64,000 nt of DNA from GCA-2733415 sp964276095 (lineage in GTDB: Bacteria; Bacteroidota; Bacteroidia; Flavobacteriales; Flavobacteriaceae), in the NCBI GenBank assembly GCA_964276095.1, contig CAXYDR010000003.1:496001-560000 (forward strand), given 5' to 3'. Position numbers and translations under genes: made by a program. This document shows positions 9,046 to 18,870 of the stretch, piece by piece; within the stretch, counting starts at the first letter, position 1, and each line of letters starts with the position of its first letter. The notes under the pieces were generated by a model, which made no database searches, was not told where the DNA came from, and saw nothing but the letters and a program-made list of their open reading frames with translations.

Positions 9046-12000
9046 TTAAGGCAATTGTTCTGTAATTGCAAAAGTAGTGAAATTTAGGAAATTTCCAGGA
9101 TGCGATAATGCATTTTGAAGAAGAAATGGTGTATCCGAAGCCCCCCCAGAATATTGACAACTTCCATTCATATCTATATCATTTGAGCTATAAGCATTTA
9201 CCGTATACGTTGGAAAATTTAAGAAATTACCTGCATCGTTAAGCACATAAGTTAAAATATCTGCAGAATCTGCCGTTCCTCCAGTATACTGCACTACAGC
9301 ATCTCCGTTTACATCTCCTGCCCACATTGCTACCACTCCATTTTGCATACCAAAAGTAGTTTGTGCATTAGAACCAAATGTAATCTGACTTGCTGAATTA
9401 GTAAAATCTACAGTAGCTGGAGAACTTGTAAGTGCTAAAGCACTTGAAGTCATAATTCCTAAGTGATTCCTATGTTTAATTGCAATATAAAAATTCCTGT
9501 TGGCAGAATCAAAAGTCAAAGTTGATGTTCCATCAACTCCAACTACATCTCCATCACGTTGTAATAATGCTGATTGACTATATAAAACTGTTGTATTAGT
9601 TGTTTCATCTCTTAACTCAACAAGTACCCAGTCAACAATTGCATTTGCACCTGTAGCTGTAAACACACTTGCATTACACACTAAAGCATCAGCATAAGGA
9701 CTTGTTGTTGGTATCATACCTGCAACTCGTAAATCATCTCGCATCAAGCTTTCTTCTCCTGAATTAGGATTTATTCCCGCTCCTTGTAAATATACTTTAG
9801 GAGAAACTGAAATTTTAGCAAAAGTTGCCGTTGTACCAAAATAGAAATCACCATCTAATCCTGAAAAATTACCAGTTAACGTTATATCAGTACCAAAAGC
9901 ACTAACTGTTAAAGCAACAACATCACCTGTACTTTCTTTATAAGCAACTAAATCATTTCTAGATTGACTAGTAGTTGTTTCCCAACCAGTAATTTCAGCT
10001 AATTCAAAATAAAACTTAACAGTCGTATCACCACTAGTTGTAGTATTTGATGGACTAATATTAAATACCTTATCCATTGCTAAATTAGGAGCTGTACTTC
10101 CATTATATGCTTGCACACCAGTACCTGCTCTAGAAACTGCACTTGTAGTACAACTATAATCGAAACTATCGTTATTGGTTATATCTAATATTAAATTACC
10201 TGAACCTGTATCACTTGTATAAACTGTACCTAAATTTGGTAAATTTAATTGATCATTAGTTGTACCGTTATTGATGGCTGTTTGAATACTAAAGTCAATA
10301 GTAGAGGTTAAAGTAATTGTGTCCCAAAAAAGATATCCACTATCTGCTGGTGGAGTTCCTGTATGGTGCAACACTAATGAACCTGTTTGACCTTGAATAG
10401 TTGCTATAAATGCATCTAAATTAATTGTTTCTAATACCGGTGAAGCTGTATAATCTGTTGCTGTTCCACTTGAAAGCAATGTTCCTGCTTGAATTGTTGT
10501 ACCATCTGTAGTATCAGTAGCAAAATATAATTCATAATTCTGAGTAGCGTTAGCAGATAATAAAGCGTGCTCTAATGAAAGTGCCGTAATCCCTGAAGGG
10601 ATCGTGAAAGCAGGAGAAATAAGATAATCATCCATCACGTTATCAACAGCTTGAGAACCTAAAAAGTCTGGCTCAATAACTCCTGGAACATCTATACCCG
10701 CACTATAAACACCAAAAGTCCCTGCTCCTCCGTCGTTTATTACAGCCCAACCAGTTGTATCACTTGTGTATGAAAAAACTGTACTTATTGCTCCAGAAGA
10801 AGGAGCTAAATCATCATCAGTTACTGTAAGTATTAATGAATTGGAACCAGCAGTTGCTTCTCCTCCATTTGCGTTAACTGTAAAACCAATTAGAATAGTT
10901 TCATCACCTTCAACAAATCCATCATTATAAACTCTAACAATCATATCTCTTGTTCCTGTAGTACCAGCAGCGAAAGAAACACTACTAGTCATTAGGTCAT
11001 AATCAGTACCACTTAATGCTGAACCTCCAGATACAGTAAAATTAACAACCGATAACTCAGATGAAGCAACTGCTAAACTTACAGAAGTTGTAACATCTGT
11101 AAAAGAACATGCACTTCCTTCACTTGGTAGACTAACAGGGCTAGGTACAAATGAAATAGTAGAACCTACATCTCCAGTAGGTGAGTTAACTAAGTTAACA
11201 AAACCATCTGCGACAGTAATAACCGTAGCTATTCTAGACACTTGATCAGCTGTAAAAATATCCATTACTACATCGTCTGTATAATCCATATAGTTTTCAA
11301 CCTGATCTGCTGAACTACATGATGTATTTTGAGCAGTACCATAATTAGCACCTCCTGCTGTAGGAGTATCATTACAAAAATCATCAACTGTACAACCTCC
11401 ATCTCCCCAGATATGACGTAATCCTATCCAGTGACCAATTTCATGTGTTAATGTTCTTCCTAAATTATAAGGAGCTGCAGTACCTGGGTTTGCAACAGAA
11501 CCTGCTGTACCATATCCAATAACAACACCATCATTTTGTGCTGTACCTCCATTTACATTAAATCCTGGCAAAGTAGAGTTACTCGGGAATTGTGCATATC
11601 CTAATATACCACCTGAAATATCTGCAGTCCATATATTAGCATACTGATTACGATCCCAACCAGTAGACTTTATTTCTAAACCACCATCACCAACATCAAA
11701 ATCCGAAGTTGGAAATGGCCCATCTCCATAGGTTAAAATTCTATTTATACCAGGTTCTGGCAAAACATTTCCCAATGGATCTACTACAGCTGGAATAAAT
11801 TGAACCATCGCATCTGCAGCAACTGGGTTAGTACTCCCTGCTTGATTACTAAAATCAAGATTTAATTGATCTATTTGTGCTTGTATTTGAGCTGCAGATA
11901 AGTTTTCCGCACCTGCACCATCAGTAATAACATGAAATATGATTGGTATTGTAGTTACAGCCATTTTAAATGTACCATTGGCTTTTTGTTGAGCCCACAA

Positions 12001-12300
12001 TTGTTTACGCTCTTCGACCAATGGCGCTAACCACTCTTCAAAAGCATCATTAGATTGAGGGTTCCCTTCTCTTAGCATTCTGCGTTCATGCATCTCTACA
12101 GAAGTACATTTTACATAACCTGTTTCATCAAAAGAAAGCTTATTGTCTTCTGTTAAATCATTATATAATAATTGATTTTGGTTTGTCTGAGTAATAGTAT
12201 TGGTTGACTTACTAATACTTTGTTTTCCTTTAGTTTGTGCAAATGTTACACACGTAAAAACTAAGGCTAATAAAAAAGCCTTTTGGGTATTTTTTTTCAT
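9046..12300 (-). CDS. Secreted M43-type zinc metalloprotease with dockerin-like C-terminus
   Basis: A 1084-residue secreted metalloprotease. Signal peptide (1-21, ending TFAQ), propeptide, then a pappalysin-type catalytic domain at about 115-370. This has the metzincin zinc site HEIGHWIGLRH (286-296), a downstream CNDTP and a YMDYTDD Met-turn. A Calx-beta-like domain follows at about 390-495, then a choice-of-anchor/cleaved-adhesin-like region at about 505-670 and a beta-rich stretch. The last 95 residues hold two related repeats with GDVNGD/DIDMNG and GNFLNF motifs, ending EQLP. No YPNP type A sorting domain is present, so the duplicated tail may be its T9SS signal (inference). Confidence 0.9.
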   Translation of the reverse strand: MKKNTQKAFLLALVFTCVTFAQTKGKQSISKSTNTITQTNQNQLLYNDLTEDNKLSFDETGYVKCTSVEMHERRMLREGNPQSNDAFEEWLAPLVEERKQLWAQQKANGTFKMAVTTIPIIFHVITDGAGAENLSAAQIQAQIDQLNLDFSNQAGSTNPVAADAMVQFIPAVVDPLGNVLPEPGINRILTYGDGPFPTSDFDVGDGGLEIKSTGWDRNQYANIWTADISGGILGYAQFPSNSTLPGFNVNGGTAQNDGVVIGYGTAGSVANPGTAAPYNLGRTLTHEIGHWIGLRHIWGDGGCTVDDFCNDTPTAGGANYGTAQNTSCSSADQVENYMDYTDDVVMDIFTADQVSRIATVITVADGFVNLVNSPTGDVGSTISFVPSPVSLPSEGSACSFTDVTTSVSLAVASSELSVVNFTVSGGSALSGTDYDLMTSSVSFAAGTTGTRDMIVRVYNDGFVEGDETILIGFTVNANGGEATAGSNSLILTVTDDDLAPSSGAISTVFSYTSDTTGWAVINDGGAGTFGVYSAGIDVPGVIEPDFLGSQAVDNVMDDYLISPAFTIPSGITALSLEHALLSANATQNYELYFATDTTDGTTIQAGTLLSSGTATDYTASPVLETINLDAFIATIQGQTGSLVLHHTGTPPADSGYLFWDTITLTSTIDFSIQTAINNGTTNDQLNLPNLGTVYTSDTGSGNLILDITNNDSFDYSCTTSAVSRAGTGVQAYNGSTAPNLAMDKVFNISPSNTTTSGDTTVKFYFELAEITGWETTTSQSRNDLVAYKESTGDVVALTVSAFGTDITLTGNFSGLDGDFYFGTTATFAKISVSPKVYLQGAGINPNSGEESLMRDDLRVAGMIPTTSPYADALVCNASVFTATGANAIVDWVLVELRDETTNTTVLYSQSALLQRDGDVVGVDGTSTLTFDSANRNFYIAIKHRNHLGIMTSSALALTSSPATVDFTNSASQITFGSNAQTTFGMQNGVVAMWAGDVNGDAVVQYTGGTADSADILTYVLNDAGNFLNFPTYTVNAYSSNDIDMNGSCQYSGGASDTPFLLQNALSHPGNFLNFTTFAITEQLP

Positions 12301-12430
12301 TCTTCGGTTTTTTTGGGTTTTCGATTTTGAATATAGTGATATCTGTAAACAATAACCTAGCGGGTAAGTAGATTTTAGATTAAGTGTATATTTTTATCGA
12401 TAAAACACATATCATCCGTTAACACGAAAA

Positions 12431-12462
12431 AAAAAGCCGACACATTACTGTGTCGGCTTTTT
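12431..12462. terminator. Terminator after M12 protease gene
   Basis: A perfect 14-bp stem (12431-12444 with 12449-12462) with a 4-nt loop and nine T in the leftward direction. It lies 20 nt past the stop of the gene at 12482-15154. Its core GCCGACACA closely resembles the terminator at 15267-15302. Confidence 0.92.
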
Positions 12463-12481
12463 GTAATAAAGAAATTAATTC

Positions 12482-15154
12482 TTATTGAATAACAATCTTT
12501 TTAGTTGCTTTCTTAGAACCACTTTCAACGTTTAATAAATAAATCCCTGAAGCCATTGAACTAAAGTCCACTTCCTTATTAAATGTCACTGAGTTATTAC
12601 TATGCACCTCTGTGTACACGTTTCTTCCTCTAACATCAAATAACGACATTTGAACATCTTGGTTTGAGCTTAAGTTTACAGTAAATAAACCACTTGATGG
12701 GTTTGGGTATACTGTAAAAGCTGCAAAGTCACCATTTTGCTCTTCTACACCTAATACTTCAGTAGTTTCACATATTGTAACTGACCAAGAATCTAATGTT
12801 CCTGTATCAGCTGCTCCTTGATCATTAAATCCTAAAGTCCACACTCCTCCTGCAGTTTCTCCATTTAATCCAGAAAATGATTGAGTAGGAGCAGTATCCC
12901 CTACTGTTGGAGCAGCACAAACTATTGCACCTGCACCATCATAAAAATTAAGGTTTAAATTATCTTCCCCAGTACAAGGTCTACTCATTACTGTTAATTG
13001 AGTTCCAGCTGGACTTAAGATTGCAAATGTTAAATCTTGAATATATGTATGTGTAGCTGCTACATTTAACTGTAAAGTCACATTACTCCCAAATGTTTTT
13101 GTTGAAGTAGATGTTAAACCAAGAGTTGACCATGTTGGATCATTATCAGGAATAGCTGTTACAGTAGAATTTGTAAAAACTTCCGCACATGTTGTTGTTA
13201 TAATATAATCAATTGGAAAATCCATTGTGTTAATTGCAAAGAAAGGCGCACCAGTTGGCTGAACCATAATTCTACAATATGGAGCAGGTGTATTTGGTAC
13301 AATAATCATTTCATTACCATCATTTACTATATTAGAAGCCAATACAGTAGGATAAGTAAGTCCTCCATCAATTGACAATAAAATATTTACGTTAGATGCT
13401 CCTGCCATTAATTCTGTACTATTTCTATTCCAAGTAACATTTTCAGAAGCTCCTTGAACTAACATTACTCCAGCAGCTTGCGAAGTAACCTCTAAAGGTC
13501 CTCTTGACGCATCCCAAGTAACAACCATATCTTGAAAAGTGTTACCTGCACCACCAGCTCTGTTATCACGAACAGATAATCTAAAATCTGCTGTTCTAGC
13601 AACTGTAGGTACTTTTTCGAAAGTATTACCATTTACACCATTAGCCACTAAATCAGCTAATGCAGGAAATGTTCTTTCAGTTGAAGTAGTAGGGTTATAT
13701 GATCTAAATAATGGTCTATTATTAGTTGCAGCAGTAGGGTCTGGATATGCATTTGCAGCATCCTCTTCATTATATTGCTCCCAACAGTATGTTAACGTAT
13801 CACCATTTGCATCAGTTGCAGGTATTGCATCTAATTTAAATGCCGTACCAATTGGTAAGGTTATACTTGGCTGAGCTGGAACAACTGGTTGACTGTTACC
13901 TGTAGCTGTTTCTACATCACACGGTCTAGATTTAGCGTGAATAGTAATTTGGTCAATTGAAATAGCATGGAAATAAGGATCTGAATTTGATTGTACATCC
14001 GTTGCACCTGTAATTCCAGCATACCCCATTATCGTAGAACCTGAACCTGGTTCCATTTGAGCTACACCTGCACCTTCTGAAGAATGTGTAAAAGTATGCC
14101 TTCCTCCAAATTGGTGTCCTAATTCATGAGCAACAAAATCAATATCAAAAGTATCTCCAATTGGAGATGTACTTGTAGTATATCCACTTCCTTTTGATCC
14201 GTCAACACAAATACAACCGATACATCCAGCATTACCATTATTCCCAATAGCAGCCATTAAGTGACCTACATCATAAGCAGCTTCACCTAGTACAGATGTT
14301 AATGTAGATTGTAATGTAGCATTATATGCAGCATCAGAAGTTGAACTGTAAGGAGTACCTGGTGTAGCATACACTACTGCATCATTTCCAGCGATAAGCA
14401 CCAACCTAACAGCGAAGTCTATTTCATAAACTGAATTTTGTCTAGCTATAGTAGTTGCTATTGCCGCATTAACAGCTGGCAATGTTCCTCCGTGAAATGC
14501 ATAATACTCAGCACTTACTGACATTGCTAGTCTAAATGTTCTTAAAGTGTTATCATCAGCTGCAAAAGCTTCATTTACATCCGGAGCCTTGTTTAAATTA
14601 ACCTCTAAACCTTCTTCAGTTGCACATTCAAACGATTTCTTTTGTGTTCTGTCAGAACGTTTAAAGAAAGCTATTTTCGAGCTATTACCAGGTATAGCCT
14701 GAATAATTTCGGTTTCACTTCTATTTGAAGCTAATACAATTCCGTTTATACCATTATATGGAGAAATTGTAAAACGTAAATAGTTCCCTGTATTTTTAAC
14801 ATCATAACCAGCATAAGCTCTAATTTCTGGGTATAACGCTTGTTGACCAGGTTCGAAAACTGAAGCCTCTTCTATTCTATAACTCACCATTTCTCCATTA
14901 CTAGATGGTAATTGAATTATTGTATTTGAATCTCCAGAATACTCTCCATATACAGGAGCATTTGATATTTGATTCTTAAATGTTGTATAATCAAATGTGT
15001 AATACAAAGTCTGTGCTGGCAATAATAAGTCAGCCGTTTTAGGACTATCCTTTACACTAGCACTTGAAGTACGCCATATAGACTGCGCAAATGAAGTACT
15101 TGTACAAATAGTTAATAGTAATATACTAAAAACATTAAAAGTAATTTTTTTCAT
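12482..15154 (-). CDS. Secreted reprolysin-like metalloprotease, P domain, T9SS type A
   Basis: An 890-residue secreted zinc protease. Signal peptide (about 1-24, ending SFAQ), N-terminal prodomain, and a reprolysin-type (M12B) catalytic domain with zinc site HELGHQFGGRH at about 343-353 and a Met-turn (STIMGYAG). After a middle beta region comes a proprotein-convertase P domain (VTAIPDNDP, AGGVWTLGFNDQ), then a type A T9SS sorting domain (FTVYPNPSSGLF, ending KKIVIQ). I start at the ATG at 15154 because the signal peptide begins there; the frame is open 12 residues further upstream to 15190. Likely extracellular protein degradation. Confidence 0.93.
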   Translation of the reverse strand: MKKITFNVFSILLLTICTSTSFAQSIWRTSSASVKDSPKTADLLLPAQTLYYTFDYTTFKNQISNAPVYGEYSGDSNTIIQLPSSNGEMVSYRIEEASVFEPGQQALYPEIRAYAGYDVKNTGNYLRFTISPYNGINGIVLASNRSETEIIQAIPGNSSKIAFFKRSDRTQKKSFECATEEGLEVNLNKAPDVNEAFAADDNTLRTFRLAMSVSAEYYAFHGGTLPAVNAAIATTIARQNSVYEIDFAVRLVLIAGNDAVVYATPGTPYSSTSDAAYNATLQSTLTSVLGEAAYDVGHLMAAIGNNGNAGCIGCICVDGSKGSGYTTSTSPIGDTFDIDFVAHELGHQFGGRHTFTHSSEGAGVAQMEPGSGSTIMGYAGITGATDVQSNSDPYFHAISIDQITIHAKSRPCDVETATGNSQPVVPAQPSITLPIGTAFKLDAIPATDANGDTLTYCWEQYNEEDAANAYPDPTAATNNRPLFRSYNPTTSTERTFPALADLVANGVNGNTFEKVPTVARTADFRLSVRDNRAGGAGNTFQDMVVTWDASRGPLEVTSQAAGVMLVQGASENVTWNRNSTELMAGASNVNILLSIDGGLTYPTVLASNIVNDGNEMIIVPNTPAPYCRIMVQPTGAPFFAINTMDFPIDYIITTTCAEVFTNSTVTAIPDNDPTWSTLGLTSTSTKTFGSNVTLQLNVAATHTYIQDLTFAILSPAGTQLTVMSRPCTGEDNLNLNFYDGAGAIVCAAPTVGDTAPTQSFSGLNGETAGGVWTLGFNDQGAADTGTLDSWSVTICETTEVLGVEEQNGDFAAFTVYPNPSSGLFTVNLSSNQDVQMSLFDVRGRNVYTEVHSNNSVTFNKEVDFSSMASGIYLLNVESGSKKATKKIVIQ

Positions 15155-15266
15155 AATTTTTGGGTTTGTTAATAAAATTGAACGGATCAATATAACAACT
15201 AATGTTAAGAAAAGCCTATCAAATTAGTAGTTTTAGATAAAGAGTTGACAAAATCAGTTGAAACGC

Positions 15267-15302
15267 AAAAAAAGCCGATACATTGCTGTATCGGCTTTTT
15301 TT
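15267..15302. terminator. Terminator of nqr operon
   Basis: A perfect 16-bp stem (15267-15282 with 15287-15302) with a 4-nt loop and long A/T tracts on both sides. It lies 62 nt past the nqrF stop and can also stop rightward readthrough. Confidence 0.92.
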
Positions 15303-15363
15303 TGAATTATGATATTACTTTGCTAACGCTCAGAATAACATTTATATTTAATAAGATTATTGC

Positions 15364-16677
15364 CTATCCTCCGAAATCATCGAAACGGATATTCTCATCA
15401 TCTAAACCAAAGTCTTCACCCATTTTTTGAACAGCATTGTTCATTAATGGCGGTCCACAGAAGTATAACTCTAAATCTTCCGGAGATTCATGTTTAGATA
15501 AATACTCATCTATTACAACTTGATGAATAAACCCAGTGAAACCATCACCATTTTCATCTTCAACATCCTTTTTAATTTTCCAGTTATCTGCTTCTGTTGG
15601 ATCAGATAATGCAATAAAGAATTTGAAATTTGGGAAATCCTTTTCTAAATCTCTAAAGTAATGTATGTAAAACAATTCAGCTTTAGAACGTCCACCATAC
15701 CAATATGTTACTTTTCGACCAGTTTTTAAGGTTCTAAATAATTCATATAAGTGAGATCTCATTGGCGCCATACCAGCTCCACCACCTACATACAACATTT
15801 CAGCTTCAGACTCATTTATGAAGAATTCTCCATAAGGTCCAGAAATTGTACACTTATCACCAACTTTTAAGTTGAAGATATAAGAAGATGCTATACCTGG
15901 ATTTACATCCATCCATCCGCCTTTGGCACGGTCGAAAGGAGGTGTTGCTACACGTACATTAAGCATGATTTTTCTACCTTCAGCAGGATAAGAAGCCATA
16001 GAGTAAGCACGTTCAACCAATTCGTTATTTTTCATAACTAAAGGCCATAAACCAAACTTCTCCCAATCAGCTTTAAACTTATCTGGTTCTCCTGGGTGAT
16101 CTTGAGGATGCGCAGAAACGTCCATGTCTGAAAATTTCACTTCACACTCAGGGATTTCAATTTGAATATATCCACCAGCTTTATACCCCATATCTTCTGG
16201 GATTTCCACTACAAATTCTTTAATAAAAGTCGCTACATTATAGTTTGAAACTACAGTTGCTTCCCACTTCTTGATTCCAAAAACTTCTTCTGGAATAGAA
16301 ATATTCATGTCTTGCTTTACCTTTACCTGACAAGATAAACGCGCTCCATCTTTCAATTCTTTACGAGTAAAGTGAGGCACTTCTGTTGGTAATGCTTCCC
16401 CACCACCATCATGTACGTGACATTCACATTGTATACAAGTTCCACCACCACCACATGCTGATGGTAAAAATATTTTTTGAGCTCCTAATGTAGATAATAA
16501 AGTACTTCCTGAAGCAACCTCTATTTCTTTTTCTCCGTTAATAGTAATTTTAACGTTTCCTGATGGTAATAATTTATCTTTTGCAAAGATTAAAATACCT
16601 ACTAAAACCAATACTAACACAAGCAATGAAATCACTGTGATAGCTATTGCTCCTCCTGTTGATGCTAAATATATCAT
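15364..16677 (-). CDS. nqrF: Na+-translocating NADH:quinone reductase subunit F
   Basis: Electron-input subunit: oxidises NADH with FAD and passes electrons through a 2Fe-2S centre. Of 437 residues, one N-terminal membrane segment (about 8-32) is followed by a ferredoxin domain with Cys ligands C75, C81, C84 and C116 (ACGGGGTCIQC, LSCQV). The flavoprotein domain has the FAD motif RAYSMASYP, the NADH motif VGGGAGMAPMRS and a late YFCGPPLM. It is the last gene of nqrABCDEF, 2 nt after nqrE, and is followed by a strong terminator. Confidence 0.98.
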   Translation of the reverse strand: MIYLASTGGAIAITVISLLVLVLVLVGILIFAKDKLLPSGNVKITINGEKEIEVASGSTLLSTLGAQKIFLPSACGGGGTCIQCECHVHDGGGEALPTEVPHFTRKELKDGARLSCQVKVKQDMNISIPEEVFGIKKWEATVVSNYNVATFIKEFVVEIPEDMGYKAGGYIQIEIPECEVKFSDMDVSAHPQDHPGEPDKFKADWEKFGLWPLVMKNNELVERAYSMASYPAEGRKIMLNVRVATPPFDRAKGGWMDVNPGIASSYIFNLKVGDKCTISGPYGEFFINESEAEMLYVGGGAGMAPMRSHLYELFRTLKTGRKVTYWYGGRSKAELFYIHYFRDLEKDFPNFKFFIALSDPTEADNWKIKKDVEDENGDGFTGFIHQVVIDEYLSKHESPEDLELYFCGPPLMNNAVQKMGEDFGLDDENIRFDDFGG

Positions 16678-16679
16678 AA

Positions 16680-17393
16680 TTAGTTTACAGATTTTGTGTT
16701 TGTATTAACAACAAGTGTTTCCGCTTTTTCAACTTCAACAACTGCTGTTTTCTCTTGTTTTTTTGCTTTACCATCATCACCCGTTAACATTCCTCCAAAA
16801 CTATTGAAACCTATAGCCATAAGTCCTGTTATGATAAATGTAATTCCCAATCCTCTTAAGGCAGGTGGTACATTTGAGTAACGTATTTTTTCACGAATAG
16901 CTGCAATTGCTAAAATTGCTAAGAACCAACCAATTCCTGATCCAACTCCGTAAACAGTAGCATGACCAATAGTAGCAAACTCTTTTTGTTGCATGAATAA
17001 TGACCCTCCTAAAATAGCACAGTTTACTGCTATAAGTGGTAAAAATATACCTAAAGAGTTATACAGTGATGGAGAAAATTTCTCTACAATAATCTCAACC
17101 AATTGTACCATTGTTGCAATAGTAGCAATAAACAAGATGAATGTTAAGAAACTTAAATCGTACTCAGCATATTCTGGCCCTAACCAAGCTAAAGCACCAT
17201 CTTTTAATAAATACTGATCTAACAACCAGTTTAGAGGCATTGTAATTGCCAATACAAATATTACTGCTGCACCTAATCCAACTGCAGTAGAAACTTTTTT
17301 AGATACCGCTAAGTAAGAACACATTCCTAAGAAATATGTAAATACCATGTTTTGGGTAAATATAGATTTGAATAATAATTCTAAATATTCCAT
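16680..17393 (-). CDS. nqrE: Na+-translocating NADH:quinone reductase subunit E
   Basis: Inner-membrane subunit of the Na+ pump, paralogous to NqrD, with about six membrane segments. Half-site motifs around the membrane 2Fe-2S are seen (YFLGMCSYLAVSKK and AVNCAILGG, each with one Cys). The protein has 237 residues, longer than the roughly 200 of Vibrio NqrE. The excess is a hydrophilic Lys/Glu/Val-rich tail of about 37 residues after the last membrane segment. It lies 68 nt downstream of nqrD, the only sizeable gap in the operon, and 2 nt from nqrF. Confidence 0.97.
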   Translation of the reverse strand: MEYLELLFKSIFTQNMVFTYFLGMCSYLAVSKKVSTAVGLGAAVIFVLAITMPLNWLLDQYLLKDGALAWLGPEYAEYDLSFLTFILFIATIATMVQLVEIIVEKFSPSLYNSLGIFLPLIAVNCAILGGSLFMQQKEFATIGHATVYGVGSGIGWFLAILAIAAIREKIRYSNVPPALRGLGITFIITGLMAIGFNSFGGMLTGDDGKAKKQEKTAVVEVEKAETLVVNTNTKSVN

Positions 17394-17461
17394 TTTTTAA
17401 AGTTTTTAGTTTTTACAACCGCTTCAACAAGCTCCGCGTGACATAAAAATTACTAAATAGC

Positions 17462-18106
17462 CTAGTGATCTTCTACTAAAGCTGGATTTTGACTACGTTG
17501 TACCCAAATAATGATTCCTACTACTATTAATGCCATTGGCGCTAATACCATAAAACCGTTATTTTCATATCCATAAGCATATAATCCAGTTTTTTCAATA
17601 GGATCTCCTAATACTTTAATACCGAATAATGTACCTGCTCCTAACAACTCTCTAAAGAATGCTACAACAATTAACAATAATCCGTATCCTGCAGCATTAC
17701 CAATACCATCTAAAAAAGCTGGCCAAGGTTTGTTTGCCAAAGCAAAAGCTTCAAAACGCCCCATGATAATACAGTTTGTAATAATCAACCCAATAAATAC
17801 TGATAGCGTTTTACTTAATTCGTAAGCATAAGCTTTCAATACTTGATCAACTATAATTACTAAAGCAGCTACAATAATTAACTGCACAATAATTCTAATT
17901 TTTGAAGGAATAATATTTCTCATTAATGAGATTATCACGTTTCCAATACCTAAAACAAACAATACAGAAACCGCCATTATAATTGATGGCTTTAACTGCG
18001 CTGTAATTGCTAAGGCTGAACAAATTCCCAATACTTGTATAGTAATAGGATTGTTATCTGCTAAAGGATCTAATAACAGTCCTTTGTGTTTTTTTGAAAG
18101 TCCCAT
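17462..18106 (-). CDS. nqrD: Na+-translocating NADH:quinone reductase subunit D
   Basis: Inner-membrane subunit of the Na+ pump with about six membrane segments in 214 residues, the usual length. The paired motifs shared with NqrE are visible (QVLGICSALAIT and ITNCIIMGR), each supplying a Cys near the intramembrane Fe-S centre. It sits 2 nt after nqrC. Together with NqrE it forms the channel core through which Na+ movement is coupled to electron flow. Confidence 0.98.
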   Translation of the reverse strand: MGLSKKHKGLLLDPLADNNPITIQVLGICSALAITAQLKPSIIMAVSVLFVLGIGNVIISLMRNIIPSKIRIIVQLIIVAALVIIVDQVLKAYAYELSKTLSVFIGLIITNCIIMGRFEAFALANKPWPAFLDGIGNAAGYGLLLIVVAFFRELLGAGTLFGIKVLGDPIEKTGLYAYGYENNGFMVLAPMALIVVGIIIWVQRSQNPALVEDH

Positions 18107-18108
18107 AA

Positions 18109-18867
18109 TTATTTAGCTGTTTTTAAAGTTTCAAAATATGGCAAGTATAATGCAAGACCCTTTTTAATCATTGCAGTAACCCCATCACCAGTAATTGTAG
18201 CACCTGCCATAGCATCTACTGCATTATCAGTTTTACGATCATTTTTAGGATCTAAATTTCCTTTTTTAACCGTAATTCCTTGGTAGTTTCCTGCTGCATC
18301 AAAAATATGCTCTCCTTTAAAGTCATCTCTAAAATAAGCTTCTTTAATGTTAGCTCCTAAACCAGGAGTTTCCCCTTTATGATCAAAGTAAGCACCTTGA
18401 ACAACTAAATTTTCATCCAAAGCTACGTAAGCCCAAATAGCATCCCACAAACCATTACCTCTCATTGGTACAACGTAAAATGTATTTCCGTCTTTTTTAC
18501 CAATAAATAAAGGTAATTGCTGCTCATAAGAAGCATTTGCTTTTACTTTATCTTGCTCCTTTTTAACTTCTAGTTTAAATGCTTCAGTAGTTTTTGTAGC
18601 TGTAGCACCTTTAACGATGTATTGCTCTGCTCCTACATATTGCTTAAACAAATCTTCAGCTTGCGTTTTGTCAGCAAATTCAGTTTTATCTTCTGAACTT
18701 GTAACACCCATTGCAAACAAAATATTTTGCATTTTTTCTATTTTCTTATTAGCCTTGATATCAGGACTTAGTGCAGAAGATATTCCCGCTAGTAATGTCC
18801 CAACTACTAATACCATCACGATTGAAAAAATAATCGTGTATGAATTTTTACTTGTATCTATAGCCAT
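18109..18867 (-). CDS. nqrC: Na+-translocating NADH:quinone reductase subunit C
   Basis: Periplasm-facing subunit carrying covalent FMN. It has 252 residues with one N-terminal membrane anchor (about 10-32) and an FMN-binding domain. The ApbE recognition motif DAMAGATIT is at 218-226, so the Thr of GAT (T224) is the expected flavinylation site. Other family signatures are GLWDAIWAYVAL and GETPGLG. It lies 3 nt after nqrB and 2 nt before nqrD. The ApbE needed for maturation is encoded at 1987-2967. Confidence 0.98.
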   Translation of the reverse strand: MAIDTSKNSYTIIFSIVMVLVVGTLLAGISSALSPDIKANKKIEKMQNILFAMGVTSSEDKTEFADKTQAEDLFKQYVGAEQYIVKGATATKTTEAFKLEVKKEQDKVKANASYEQQLPLFIGKKDGNTFYVVPMRGNGLWDAIWAYVALDENLVVQGAYFDHKGETPGLGANIKEAYFRDDFKGEHIFDAAGNYQGITVKKGNLDPKNDRKTDNAVDAMAGATITGDGVTAMIKKGLALYLPYFETLKTAK

Positions 18868-18870
18868 AAC

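Noticed and set aside
13539..13874. Open frame opposite the M12 protease gene
   Set aside because: Antisense to a well-supported catalytic and beta-domain coding region; low-complexity shadow.
12431..15302. Nearly identical inverted repeats on both sides of the M12 protease gene, suggestive of a transposon
   Set aside because: Each is a compact hairpin with A/T tracts directly after a gene end (protease, nqrF), so they are terminators with similar stems; no transposase.
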